This document shows positions 6,424 to 14,871 of a stretch of DNA of 64,000 bases, in pieces. Made by a program: the position numbers and the translations under genes. Under the pieces are notes generated by a model that had not been told where the DNA came from, made no database searches, and saw only the letters and a list, made by a program, of their open reading frames with translations. The first letter of the stretch is position 1; each line of letters begins with the position of its first letter. The stretch comes from Metallumcola ferriviriculae (GTDB lineage: Bacteria > Bacillota > JADQBR01): positions 906,501-970,500 of the forward strand of contig NZ_CP121694.1 in the NCBI RefSeq assembly GCF_035573695.1. Direction: 5' to 3'.

Positions 6424-8013
6424 TTGCATATTGGGTTGTTCTTTTCTACTGTCAATGGCTTAATCACGCAATCAGTAGACGTCCACAAGCTAGCCAGGGA
6501 TTATTCTGATCAGTTTGTTGTTTCAGTGTTTGAGGATTTTTTTAATGCGCAGGAAATACAGGATATGTTAATAAAAATGGAGGTTAATTCTTTAGATGCG
6601 GTTCTATTGATTGGCGAATCGCCTTTAGCATATAGAAACCGCCGGTCAGCTGATTTCATGCTCGAAGGTATTGAGGGTTTGGGGATAAATCCCAATAAGG
6701 TTGGATTTGTGAATTTGAAGGAACAGTTAGCTTTAGTTCATCCAGGTAAAAATTCTGTTCATACAGAAAAGGCAAAGCTGCTAATTGATGCTGAGATTGC
6801 GAGATTAGTAGAAGCCCACGATTTAGAAATTATCCCAATTGCACCAAGGAAGACCGTAGCAATTATTGGTGCTACGCCGGCAGGTTTTTTAGCTTCTCAA
6901 CAACTACTGCAAAAGAATTATATGGTGCATATGATTGAAAATGACAAGGTGGACTTAAATCAGTTAGCTAAAAGTTCACGAGACCTACATCCAGTGATTA
7001 CCTACGTACATAGACATTCAAACTTTCACTTGCACACAGCGGCCACCGTTAATGAATTTTACGGATATGTCGGAGATTATTCATTGCAACTTGATATAGC
7101 AGGGGACTCCGTTTCTTTAGCTGCCGGGGCTGTTATTATCGCTGACTTTAATAATTTGGATTTGGTCCGTAGGATGCAGTCTTTGCTGCACATAGATATT
7201 GATGAGGATGGGTATTTTGCCTCTCGGAATCAAGATACCTTGGCTGTACATAGCTCTGAGCCAGGAATTTTTCTCATACCTACTGGGCAGGAGCGCATAG
7301 GATTTACCGCTGCTATGGCTGATTCGGCGGTGTTAGCAGTAATAGAACTACTGGATTGTCGGGAAATAAAACATAGGGTTGCCATTTCTGACATTAATAC
7401 AGAGCTATGCAGTGCTTGTGGCACCTGCGTCAAGACTTGCCTTTTTCATGCATGTAAAATAGATTCGGTAGCCAAAGTTTCTATTATTGATGCAAAACGA
7501 TGTAAGGGCTGTGGCAGTTGTGTAACAGCCTGTCCTACTGGTGCAAGAGACTTACTGACTTATCCCAAACAGTATTTGTTCAAAGCAGTCAGTATTTTAT
7601 CCCAGTTGGAAACAGAAGAACATAAGATTTTGGTGTTACTGTGTGAAGGTTGTGGGTATCAGGCGTTAGATGAAGCGGCTTTACAGGGAGTGCAGTATCC
7701 CGTTGGCGTGTTGCCGCTGAAGGTGCGCTGCGGTGGTATCATTGATACGCAGCTTATTTTAGAGGCGTTCCATCAGGGCTTTGATGGGGTTATTATTTGT
7801 AAATGTCAGGATGGCCATTGCTCTAATATAACCGGCAATATTGATTTGGATAGAAGGGCAAACCTATTTAGGGAAGTACTGAGGAGCCGTAAGATAGACC
7901 CTGAGCGGATGCGCATTGTTGATGCGTCTCAACAGGACGGCAATAGGTGTATTGAAGCGATTTTAGAGCTTGGCCAAGGTTTATCTGAAAGAGGGGGTGG
8001 GCGGAATGAGTAA
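6424..8013 (+). CDS. HdrA-like / double [4Fe-4S] ferredoxin / MvhD fusion protein
   Basis: About 529 residues in three parts. Residues 1 to about 310 resemble HdrA, but the nucleotide-binding loop reads IIGATPAG, with the middle Gly of GxGxxG replaced. Residues 325-385 carry two ferredoxin clusters (CSACGTCVKTC and CKGCGSCVTACP). From about 395 on is an MvhD/FlpD domain with CEGCGY, KVRCGG and CKCQDGHC. MvhD links a NiFe hydrogenase to heterodisulfide-reductase-type flavoproteins, so this protein should carry electrons between the hydrogenase and an unseen partner. No HdrB or HdrC is present. The TTG at 6424 fits the AGGGGG site better than the GTG at 6418. It overlaps the next gene by 8 bp. 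Confidence 0.85.
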   Translation: MHIGLFFSTVNGLITQSVDVHKLARDYSDQFVVSVFEDFFNAQEIQDMLIKMEVNSLDAVLLIGESPLAYRNRRSADFMLEGIEGLGINPNKVGFVNLKEQLALVHPGKNSVHTEKAKLLIDAEIARLVEAHDLEIIPIAPRKTVAIIGATPAGFLASQQLLQKNYMVHMIENDKVDLNQLAKSSRDLHPVITYVHRHSNFHLHTAATVNEFYGYVGDYSLQLDIAGDSVSLAAGAVIIADFNNLDLVRRMQSLLHIDIDEDGYFASRNQDTLAVHSSEPGIFLIPTGQERIGFTAAMADSAVLAVIELLDCREIKHRVAISDINTELCSACGTCVKTCLFHACKIDSVAKVSIIDAKRCKGCGSCVTACPTGARDLLTYPKQYLFKAVSILSQLETEEHKILVLLCEGCGYQALDEAALQGVQYPVGVLPLKVRCGGIIDTQLILEAFHQGFDGVIICKCQDGHCSNITGNIDLDRRANLFREVLRSRKIDPERMRIVDASQQDGNRCIEAILELGQGLSERGGGRNE

Positions 8014-8917
8014 GAAGACAGTCGCTACAGCTTGGCTCCAGGGATGCTCTGGCTGTCACATCTCAATCTTGGATTTACATCAAGAATTAGTGGAACTGTT
8101 AGGTGACATCGAGATATTGAGCTCACCGTTGGTAGATATAAAGGAATTTCCTCGGGTGGACATCTGCTTAGTCGAAGGCGCAGTTGGAACTGAGGGTGAT
8201 GTTAGAAAGTTGCAGGAACTGCGGCAAAAGTCAGATGTTTTAGTTGCTCTAGGGACCTGTGCTTGCTTTGGTGGGATTTCCGGGTTACGAAACTTATACA
8301 AGAAAGATGAAGTACTTGAGCACTGCTATACTAATGTCAGAAATGTGAATAAGAATGGGACTATACCTTCATCAGAAGATGTTCCAGCATTGTTAGAGAG
8401 TGTTAAGCCGGTGGGGGAACTTGCTAAGATAGACTATCAAATTCCTGGCTGTCCGCCTTTACCAGGGACCATAAAAACGGTTTTACAAGCACTAATTACC
8501 GGGAAGGAACCCGTACTGCCGCAAAGAAGTCTCTGTGCTGAGTGTGACCGGGAGCAGCGGGAGTTGTTAAAGCCAACCCGTGAATTTATTGCGGACTCAG
8601 TTGTTGCATTCATGGAACTTGAGGAAATTGACCCGGTTAAGTGTTTCCTGGAGCAAGGAGTGCTTTGCATGGGGTTGGCAACCAGAGAAGGATGCCATGC
8701 CCGTTGTTTGAAAGGGAATGTTCCTTGTCGTGGCTGTATGGGGCCTACTCCTGGGGCCATGGAACAAGGGGCCAAGCTTATCAATTCTTTAGCTTCTGTC
8801 TTGCCCGCAGGAGGATTAATGTTTATGGAAGATATAGTGGGAACTGGTTACAGATATTCAATGCCATCCTCCATCATTCCTAATATTAGCAGAAAGGAGG
8901 AGGAAATTGATGAGTAA
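8006..8917 (+). CDS. mvhG: NiFe hydrogenase small subunit, MvhG-like
   Basis: A 303-residue cytoplasmic small subunit, with no twin-arginine signal. Cluster-binding cysteines are visible in LQGCSGCHIS (N-terminus), GTCACFGG and IPGCPP for the proximal cluster, with further cysteines (CAECDREQ, REGCHARCLKGNVPCRGCMGP) for the other clusters. It passes electrons from the Ni-Fe site to the MvhD-type fusion encoded upstream, as in methyl-viologen-reducing (group 3c) hydrogenases. The ATG at 8006 follows GAGGGGGTGG and overlaps the upstream stop; its own stop overlaps the large subunit start. This coupling suggests equal synthesis. Confidence 0.92.
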   Translation: MSKKTVATAWLQGCSGCHISILDLHQELVELLGDIEILSSPLVDIKEFPRVDICLVEGAVGTEGDVRKLQELRQKSDVLVALGTCACFGGISGLRNLYKKDEVLEHCYTNVRNVNKNGTIPSSEDVPALLESVKPVGELAKIDYQIPGCPPLPGTIKTVLQALITGKEPVLPQRSLCAECDREQRELLKPTREFIADSVVAFMELEEIDPVKCFLEQGVLCMGLATREGCHARCLKGNVPCRGCMGPTPGAMEQGAKLINSLASVLPAGGLMFMEDIVGTGYRYSMPSSIIPNISRKEEEIDE

Positions 8918-10334
8918 AAAAATTATTATTAAACCTGTAACAAGAATTGAAGGTCACGGTAAAGTTTCAATCCAATTAGACGAGCAGGGCAATGCTATAA
9001 ATTCAAAATTTATTGTCGAGGAATTTCGTGGCTTTGAAAAATTCTGTGAAGGAAGAATGCTGTGGGAAATGCCTTTAATTACCTCGCGAATCTGCGGCAT
9101 CTGCCCGGTTAGTCATCATTTAACTGCCGTAAAGGCCATTGAAAATGTGCTGAATGTTCAGGTGCCGCCGCAGGCAGAACTGTTGCGTAGGTTAATGCAT
9201 ATGGCCCAGTTTATCCATAACCATGCACTACATTTCTTTTATCTTTCTATGCCAGACTTATTGTTTAGTCCCGATGGTGACCCTAAGGATAGGAATTTCT
9301 TTGGCGTTATGGCCAGCGCGCCGGAGCTAGCTCAGAAAGCTATCCGCTTACGGCAGATCGGTCAGAATATCGTTCATAGAGTAGGCGGACGATCAATACA
9401 TCCTGTCACGGCTATTCCTGGTGGCATGAGCAAACCCCTGACTCATGAAGAGAGGTTTGAATCCTCTAAAGAGATTGATGAAGCATTAGCATTAGTAGAA
9501 TTGGCATTAGATACTTGTAAAACATTATTTGAGGAACATGGGGAATTGTTGACTAAGCTTGGCTCTGTAGACAAGAACTACTTGGGGTTGGTTAAAGAGG
9601 GGTCTTTGGAACTTTACGATGGGATGTTACATTTGGTAAACGGAAATGGTGTTTTAGTCAAACAATTTGCAGGTGAAGATTACCTTGATTATATTGATGA
9701 ATATAGTACTAATGATACTTATTCTAAGTTTCCCTATTATAAAGAACTGAATTACGATAAAGGAACTTACCAGGTTGGTCCCTTAGCTAGGCTTAATATA
9801 GTTGGACAAGTGAATACGCCTTTGGCTAACAAAGAACTTCAGAATTTTAAAGCCTTTGCAGAGGGGTATTCGGTTAACCAAACCATGTATTATCATTATG
9901 CGCGAATGATTGAGCTGCTGTATGCAGTAGAGCACGCTAAGCAATTGTTAGATGAAGATGCTATCGTTAGTAAGGATGTTCGGGTGTCTGTGAATCGGGC
10001 TGGAGGGAAAGGGAGCGGTGTAATAGAGGCACCGCGCGGGACCCTTATGCACCATTATCAGGCAGATGATACGGGTAAAATAATAAAGGCCGATATTATA
10101 GTGCCTACAACTCATAATAACGCTGCCATTAACGAGTCTGTCAATCAGGCGGCAAGGACATTTATCAAAGGCGGAGAGGTTGCGGAAGGCTTGCTTAACC
10201 GTGTTGAGATGGCAATCCGTTGTTATGACCCATGCTTATCCTGTTCTACTCATCAAATAGGGATGATGCCTCTCATTATTAATATACGTTCCGCCGATGG
10301 CGAACTAGTTAGTAGCATTAGGAGGGATGGTTGA
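8910..10334 (+). CDS. mvhA: NiFe hydrogenase large subunit, MvhA-like
   Basis: A 474-residue catalytic subunit that oxidises or evolves H2 at a Ni-Fe centre. The N-terminal Ni ligands are in [11 protein letters not shown] (about 60) and the C-terminal ligands in DPCLSCSTH. After this His there is a 26-residue tail ending SSIRRDG, which is the part removed by a maturation protease once Ni is in place (known for the family). A candidate protease gene lies convergent just downstream. A very good AAAGGAGG precedes the ATG at 8910. All parts of a group 3c enzyme except HdrB/C are present here. Confidence 0.95.
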   Translation: MSKKIIIKPVTRIEGHGKVSIQLDEQGNAINSKFIVEEFRGFEKFCEGRMLWEMPLITSRICGICPVSHHLTAVKAIENVLNVQVPPQAELLRRLMHMAQFIHNHALHFFYLSMPDLLFSPDGDPKDRNFFGVMASAPELAQKAIRLRQIGQNIVHRVGGRSIHPVTAIPGGMSKPLTHEERFESSKEIDEALALVELALDTCKTLFEEHGELLTKLGSVDKNYLGLVKEGSLELYDGMLHLVNGNGVLVKQFAGEDYLDYIDEYSTNDTYSKFPYYKELNYDKGTYQVGPLARLNIVGQVNTPLANKELQNFKAFAEGYSVNQTMYYHYARMIELLYAVEHAKQLLDEDAIVSKDVRVSVNRAGGKGSGVIEAPRGTLMHHYQADDTGKIIKADIIVPTTHNNAAINESVNQAARTFIKGGEVAEGLLNRVEMAIRCYDPCLSCSTHQIGMMPLIINIRSADGELVSSIRRDG

Positions 10335-10573
10335 TGACGCCTTCTGAGGCTATGGGAGAAATAAAAAGGGAATTGGAGAATGTTTTTGGAAAAGGGTTGA
10401 CGGGTATAATTATGATAAGTGCCCGGAAAATTGCCAACCCATCTCCTATTATGAAGAAGGAGCATTATTTGGAAATGGTTCAGCAAATTTGTGTGGATAA
10501 ACGGGTGGTAGAAATGTTAGGGGCTGCTGGTGCAAAACAAAAATCAAATAATTGGAAAAAGCTCCTCGATTAG
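10334..10573 (+). CDS. Unknown 79-residue protein coupled to the hydrogenase large subunit
   Basis: The ATG at 10334 shares a base with the mvhA stop (TGATG), so it is translated as the last gene of the hydrogenase operon. The product is short and charged, with no cysteine cluster and no membrane helix. It has a PSPIMKKEHYLEMVQQICVDKRVVEMLGA segment likely to be helical. I do not recognise the family. Position suggests an assembly helper or small partner of the hydrogenase, which is inference only. Its last 30 bp overlap, tail to tail, the end of the maturation protease gene. Confidence 0.65.
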   Translation: MTPSEAMGEIKRELENVFGKGLTGIIMISARKIANPSPIMKKEHYLEMVQQICVDKRVVEMLGAAGAKQKSNNWKKLLD

Positions 10574-11014
10574 CTCACGCACAGTGTTGGCACCTTTCTT
10601 TGCTATGACATCGGTTTCATTAGATACGGTGGAATTAAATGCGAAATCACGACAGGCTAAAGCTACTAAATAACATTCGGGGCTGCTGCCAAAGATTCTC
10701 TCAGTAAGATAAAGCAGATTTGGAATAGAACTAATATGGCTAGTGAAACCTGGTGTAGAATTTTTTGGTGCTAATTTTCTGACTTCTGCTATCCCTTCCT
10801 CAATTCTAGCATCAACATCCACAAAAATTACGACTTTATAATCTTTTATCGATGTAGTGTGGGTTACATCAATTTGGTGCGCTGTTTCCAAAGTCACATA
10901 TTGATTAAGAGATGTTGGTAAAGTTTTTTCTAAGGTTTTTATTACTAGTGAGCCGGTGGTATCATCACCCCGTAATGGATTGCCCAGACTGATAACAAGT
11001 ATTTTAGGTTTCAT
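10544..11014 (-). CDS. Hydrogenase maturation protease, HycI/HoxW type
   Basis: A 156-residue protein beginning MKPKILVISLGNPLRGDD, the typical start of NiFe hydrogenase endopeptidases, with the Ni-sensing acidic residue in GDD. Further family positions are the DVDA motif (about 81) and HISS (about 103). It should cut the C-terminal tail of a hydrogenase large subunit, most likely MvhA encoded convergently beside it. I choose the ATG ending at 11014 because AAGGAG lies seven bases ahead. It is the last gene of the chemosensory operon, 36 bp after the CheY/CheX gene and in the same direction, which is unusual. Confidence 0.85.
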   Translation of the reverse strand: MKPKILVISLGNPLRGDDTTGSLVIKTLEKTLPTSLNQYVTLETAHQIDVTHTTSIKDYKVVIFVDVDARIEEGIAEVRKLAPKNSTPGFTSHISSIPNLLYLTERIFGSSPECYLVALACRDFAFNSTVSNETDVIAKKGANTVRELIEELFPII

Positions 11015-11049
11015 ACGATTCTCCTTAGCTAACATTTGTTATGAAGTAA

Positions 11050-11892
11050 TTACCGTGAAATAAACAGGTATAATTTCATTGTGACATTAATTTCCTCGAT
11101 GGTAAAGGTGTGGGATGTGAAGGATAGGTGATTATTCATAACTGCAAGGCTATGTTCCTTTATTAACCCTGTCATAAGGACTGGGGTCAGGACATCTGAA
11201 GCTGTTCTACCTGATGCATTAAGTGCTATTTTGGAAATGATGTTTGAAATACCTTTTAATAAATTACTATCCGATATGCCCTCAATAGGTTGCTGGGATT
11301 GTAATGAGACTACTTGCGCTGCACTTTCTTTTTCGATAATGATAAAGCCTACTCCATATTCTCTGCCCCAGAAATTAATTTGCCCGCTAATAAAGCTCTG
11401 CTCCTCCGAGGATAAGGTATGAGGTTTTTTCTCCGAATCATTCAAGTTATAAGTTATCTTTTTAGCTGTTATCTGATGCAAAGTTTCCTTAATGGCAATG
11501 CTTAAAGATCTACTAAAGGGTTCTACAGCGCCGGTACAATCTGTGATCTTTTTTATCAATTCTTGGGAAGTAAAGGGTTTCGTCAGGTAGTGGCTGGCAC
11601 CGGCTTGAATAGCTTCAATAATACTTTTACGTTCATTTTTAGTAGTGGTCATAATAACAGGGATATCTTTTAATTGGCTATCCTGTTTAATAGTTACTAG
11701 TACCTCCATACCATTCATTTTTGGCATATTCCAATCCAAAAGTACCAAATCAATGTCTTGATGTTGGCCACGTAAAATTCTTAAGGCATCGACACCGTTT
11801 TCTGCCTCCAGCACTGTTACTTCTAAAGATGAGGTAGCCTGTTTAATAAGGGTCCTAATTAGCCGTACATCGTCTACCGCAAGTATCTTCAA
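11050..11892 (-). CDS. CheY receiver fused to a CheX-like domain
   Basis: The 280-residue product has a receiver domain (1-120) with the acidic pair VDD near residue 8, phospho-acceptor D53 in LLLDWNMP, and lysine in YLTKPF. The remaining 150 residues resemble CheX/CheC-type domains, which dephosphorylate CheY-P in other systems. The fusion could be a self-limiting output regulator. It starts with TTG after AAGGAGG. No flagellar motor gene is nearby, so the output may not be motility. Confidence 0.75.
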   Translation of the reverse strand: MKILAVDDVRLIRTLIKQATSSLEVTVLEAENGVDALRILRGQHQDIDLVLLDWNMPKMNGMEVLVTIKQDSQLKDIPVIMTTTKNERKSIIEAIQAGASHYLTKPFTSQELIKKITDCTGAVEPFSRSLSIAIKETLHQITAKKITYNLNDSEKKPHTLSSEEQSFISGQINFWGREYGVGFIIIEKESAAQVVSLQSQQPIEGISDSNLLKGISNIISKIALNASGRTASDVLTPVLMTGLIKEHSLAVMNNHLSFTSHTFTIEEINVTMKLYLFISR

Positions 11893-11905
11893 AATAATTC
11901 CTCCT

Positions 11906-12751
11906 TCAGTTCAAGCTTCTGTAAAAAACATCTCCGGCATGTTTTTCCATTATAAAACCAGATTTATAGTTGGGAAAAACCTCCGAATTCCCTAAAAAAA
12001 GTGCGCCTTTTGGTTTTGGCATCTTTGATATCTTGTTAAAAAATTTGACTTTCACGTCATCAGAGAAATATATGGTAACATAACGACAGAGGATAACATC
12101 AAAACTTCCTAACGGCCAGAAAGGAGCGACAAGATTAAATTGCTTAAACTGAACCATTTTTTTGATCTTTTCATTAAGGACCCAGGTCCCGGATTTTTGC
12201 GTGAAATATTTCCGTTTAAGCGTTTGTGTCAGACCACGCGCCATCGCAATGCTGTCATAGGCTCCAGTCTTCGCAGTAGCCAATGCACTGGTGGAAACAT
12301 CAGTTGCCAGTAGTACAAAATCCCGTCGTAAATCCAGTCTGCCTCGGCAGGATAAATAATTATTAATGCATATGGCAGTAGAATAAGGTTCTTGACCGGT
12401 AGAACAGGCAGCACTCCAGATGCGTACTTGGGAACGTTTCCCTTGGTCAAACTCACTAAGGTAGAGGGGGAGGAGGACATCCTCCAGCACTCGCCAGGGT
12501 GTTTTATCTCTAAACCACATGGTTTCGTGATTGGTAGCTATCTCGAATATTTTCTGTGTTAAAGTATTGTCGGATCTATTATTAAGGTTGTAATATAATT
12601 CTAAAAAGCTCCGATAACCAAAGGTGCTAAGCAGCTTGGTCAACTTATTTTCGATGAGGAAAATCTTTTCTTGTGGGATATGAATTCCCGTTAGCTGCGT
12701 TATTTTCTTTTGAATAAGCATAAATTCTTGATTAGACAGCTTAGCATTCAC
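11906..12751 (-). CDS. cheR: CheR chemoreceptor methyltransferase
   Basis: A 281-residue enzyme that transfers methyl groups from S-adenosylmethionine to glutamates of chemoreceptors. Visible are the N-terminal helical domain, the SAM-binding WSAACSTGQEPYS motif (about 110-122), LLATDVSTSALATA, and the FDVILCRYVTIYF segment. It starts with GTG 11 bp inside the end of cheB, pointing to coupled translation of the opposing enzymes. No C-terminal TPR extension is present. Confidence 0.93.
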   Translation of the reverse strand: MNAKLSNQEFMLIQKKITQLTGIHIPQEKIFLIENKLTKLLSTFGYRSFLELYYNLNNRSDNTLTQKIFEIATNHETMWFRDKTPWRVLEDVLLPLYLSEFDQGKRSQVRIWSAACSTGQEPYSTAICINNYLSCRGRLDLRRDFVLLATDVSTSALATAKTGAYDSIAMARGLTQTLKRKYFTQKSGTWVLNEKIKKMVQFKQFNLVAPFWPLGSFDVILCRYVTIYFSDDVKVKFFNKISKMPKPKGALFLGNSEVFPNYKSGFIMEKHAGDVFYRSLN

Positions 12752-13853
12752 GTTTTACATCCCCACTTGAAACTATTTTTATTATTTCCATGGCTAAATC
12801 TTTCAAGTCTTTCACCTGGTCAACCAGACCAGCATTTACAACGCTTTTAGGCATTCCGTAAACAGCGCAGCTGCCTTCATTTTGGGCCAGACAATAGCAG
12901 TTACAGCTACTTTTTAATGCTTTTACACCATTTGTACCATCTGTGCCCATACCTGTTAAAATGATAGCTAAAATATTTTTTCCGGCATAAGCAGCAGCGA
13001 CAGAGCTAAATAGCACATCTGCAGCCGGCCGGACACCATTCACAGGTGGTGTTGCTAATAACTTAGTAATCCTTTTCCCCCGAGAGATACGTATGGTTGA
13101 ATGTAGACCGCCGGGAGCGATCATTATTTGGCCAGGCTCAATAGGGTCTCCTTCATGAAGTTCGGTCACGGGTAAAGAGGATACCTTATTTAAGGAACGA
13201 GCCAGGTTTTTAGTAAGCTTTATTGGCATGTGCTGAATAACCAAGATGGGTATATCAAAGTTTGGTGGTAGTTTCCTGCAGATACTTTCCAGGGCAGCGG
13301 GGCCACCAGTTGAAGCAGCCATCACCACTAATTCAACAGGTTTTAATTGAGTTTGGGCGGCAACCTTCCCATTGGGTATCATTTGTTCAAACTCTGGCCC
13401 GATAGTGTTGGGTACCAACCTTTTCTTAGTAATGGATGTAAATTTGTTAGTGATTACTTGAGTAAAAATTCCATTGAGTTGATTGCGTATCCCTTCAAAA
13501 TGTTTCTTCGTGCCGCATTCATGTGGGAGGAGGAGGAAATCCAAAACATCCAACTCTGGAAGCGAATGTAACCGCACGATACTATCTTTTTCGTTATGTT
13601 GAACAGCTAAAATTAGGTGAAGATTTGGATGAGTCTGACTAATAACATTAACGGTGGAAAGGACTGCTTTTTTTGGTGGTACCCCTATGATTATTAAAAC
13701 ATCAATTGTTGAAGATGATATCTTCTCTAGCATAGTTGTTTCCTCGGATGTGGCACATACAACTTGAGCAAGCTCTGTGCTTTTCACGGCATCAACCAAA
13801 TGTCTTTTGTTCAAACTGTTTGCAGTCAGTATTACAACGTTCAACTTATTCAA
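12741..13853 (-). CDS. cheB: CheB methylesterase with a degenerate receiver domain
   Basis: The catalytic half (about 175-360) is intact, with the serine in AASTGGP, histidine in VIQHMP and aspartate in TGMGTDG, the CheB triad that removes receptor methyl groups. The N-terminal 120 residues have receiver length and predicted pattern, but the expected acidic pair is replaced (VVILTANS) and the phospho-acceptor region reads DVLIIIGVPP, with no Asp in place. CheB is normally switched on by phosphorylation, so control here must differ. It starts with TTG. It overlaps cheR. Confidence 0.9.
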   Translation of the reverse strand: MNKLNVVILTANSLNKRHLVDAVKSTELAQVVCATSEETTMLEKISSSTIDVLIIIGVPPKKAVLSTVNVISQTHPNLHLILAVQHNEKDSIVRLHSLPELDVLDFLLLPHECGTKKHFEGIRNQLNGIFTQVITNKFTSITKKRLVPNTIGPEFEQMIPNGKVAAQTQLKPVELVVMAASTGGPAALESICRKLPPNFDIPILVIQHMPIKLTKNLARSLNKVSSLPVTELHEGDPIEPGQIMIAPGGLHSTIRISRGKRITKLLATPPVNGVRPAADVLFSSVAAAYAGKNILAIILTGMGTDGTNGVKALKSSCNCYCLAQNEGSCAVYGMPKSVVNAGLVDQVKDLKDLAMEIIKIVSSGDVKREC

Positions 13854-13869
13854 GGGTTCACCAGCCTAT

Positions 13870-14769
13870 CTATTGGTATTCCAGTATCGCATTATGATCG
13901 ATTAACCTCAGCAGTTCATGCTCCAATTTAATTACTTTAGACACAAATTTATTCTCCTGCTCCCCAATATTTGCCGGGGGATGCTCGGACATTTCCATAT
14001 TAATTTCAGTAACTGATCCGGGCTGGTCAATTAAGAAGCCAACGAAATTATGATCGCCGCCTGCACATTTTAGAATTATACAGCAAGATTGGGTTAGACT
14101 TTGAGATGTTTCACAGTTTAACAGTTTTGCTAAGTTGATTAAAGTGACAACTTGGCCCCGCATATTAAATAACCCTACAATATGGTCGGGCGTATCCGGC
14201 ACCAATGTAAACTCGATTTTACGGTTAATTTCTTTAACAGCGGTTATGTCCAATCCGTAATGATTGTTGGAGAGATAAAAGGAAAGCACCTTACTTACCG
14301 GAGCTGCCAATGTTTCAGTTTTATAAACTGTATTTTTTTCAATTTCAGTTTCAGTGTTTAGCTCCACCACTGGAGGTTGATCGGTTACGGCATTTGGGCA
14401 AGTGTTAATAAACAAAGACAACTTATTTAATTCATGAGAGATATCTAAGTTATCGCTGTTTTCAACATCTGCGACCATTTGTTTCAAACAATCATTAGCT
14501 GATAAGAGATTATCAATCATTTCATCAGTTGTCGCCGTACCATTTTTAACTTTATCAAAAATGTTTTCCATAGAGTGAGATAACTGAACAATATTTTGCA
14601 AACTAAAGAATCCGGCTGTTCCTTTGATACTGTGCACAGCTCGAAATAGCTCATCAATGGTTTTGTTCTCGGTAGGGCCGTTTTCCAAATTAAGCAGCTC
14701 TATTTCAACAGTTTCTATGTGGGTTAAGGCTTCTTCCACAAATTCTTTTAAAAGCTCGGCATTTTCCAC
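13870..14769 (-). CDS. Hpt-CheW fusion protein
   Basis: Residues 1-110 form a histidine phosphotransfer domain with H46 in RAVHSIKGTAGF, almost the same as that of CheA (16433-19453). Residues about 155-299 form a CheW adaptor domain (VLSFYLSNNHYGLDITAVKEI...FNMRGQVVTLINL). There is no kinase core. Such a protein could sit in the receptor array through CheW while carrying a phosphorylatable histidine, acting as a phosphate store or branch point (inference). The N-termini of this protein and CheA align from the first residue, suggesting partial duplication. Confidence 0.85.
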   Translation of the reverse strand: MENAELLKEFVEEALTHIETVEIELLNLENGPTENKTIDELFRAVHSIKGTAGFFSLQNIVQLSHSMENIFDKVKNGTATTDEMIDNLLSANDCLKQMVADVENSDNLDISHELNKLSLFINTCPNAVTDQPPVVELNTETEIEKNTVYKTETLAAPVSKVLSFYLSNNHYGLDITAVKEINRKIEFTLVPDTPDHIVGLFNMRGQVVTLINLAKLLNCETSQSLTQSCCIILKCAGGDHNFVGFLIDQPGSVTEINMEMSEHPPANIGEQENKFVSKVIKLEHELLRLIDHNAILEYQ

Positions 14770-14871
14770 TTTGCGACACCTCTTTATCTAAAGGGAAAAA
14801 TAAAAATCACCCTTGGATATTATAAACTGAGCAAAATTTCTTCCTTGGCGTTTTGCTATAATCCCTCACTT

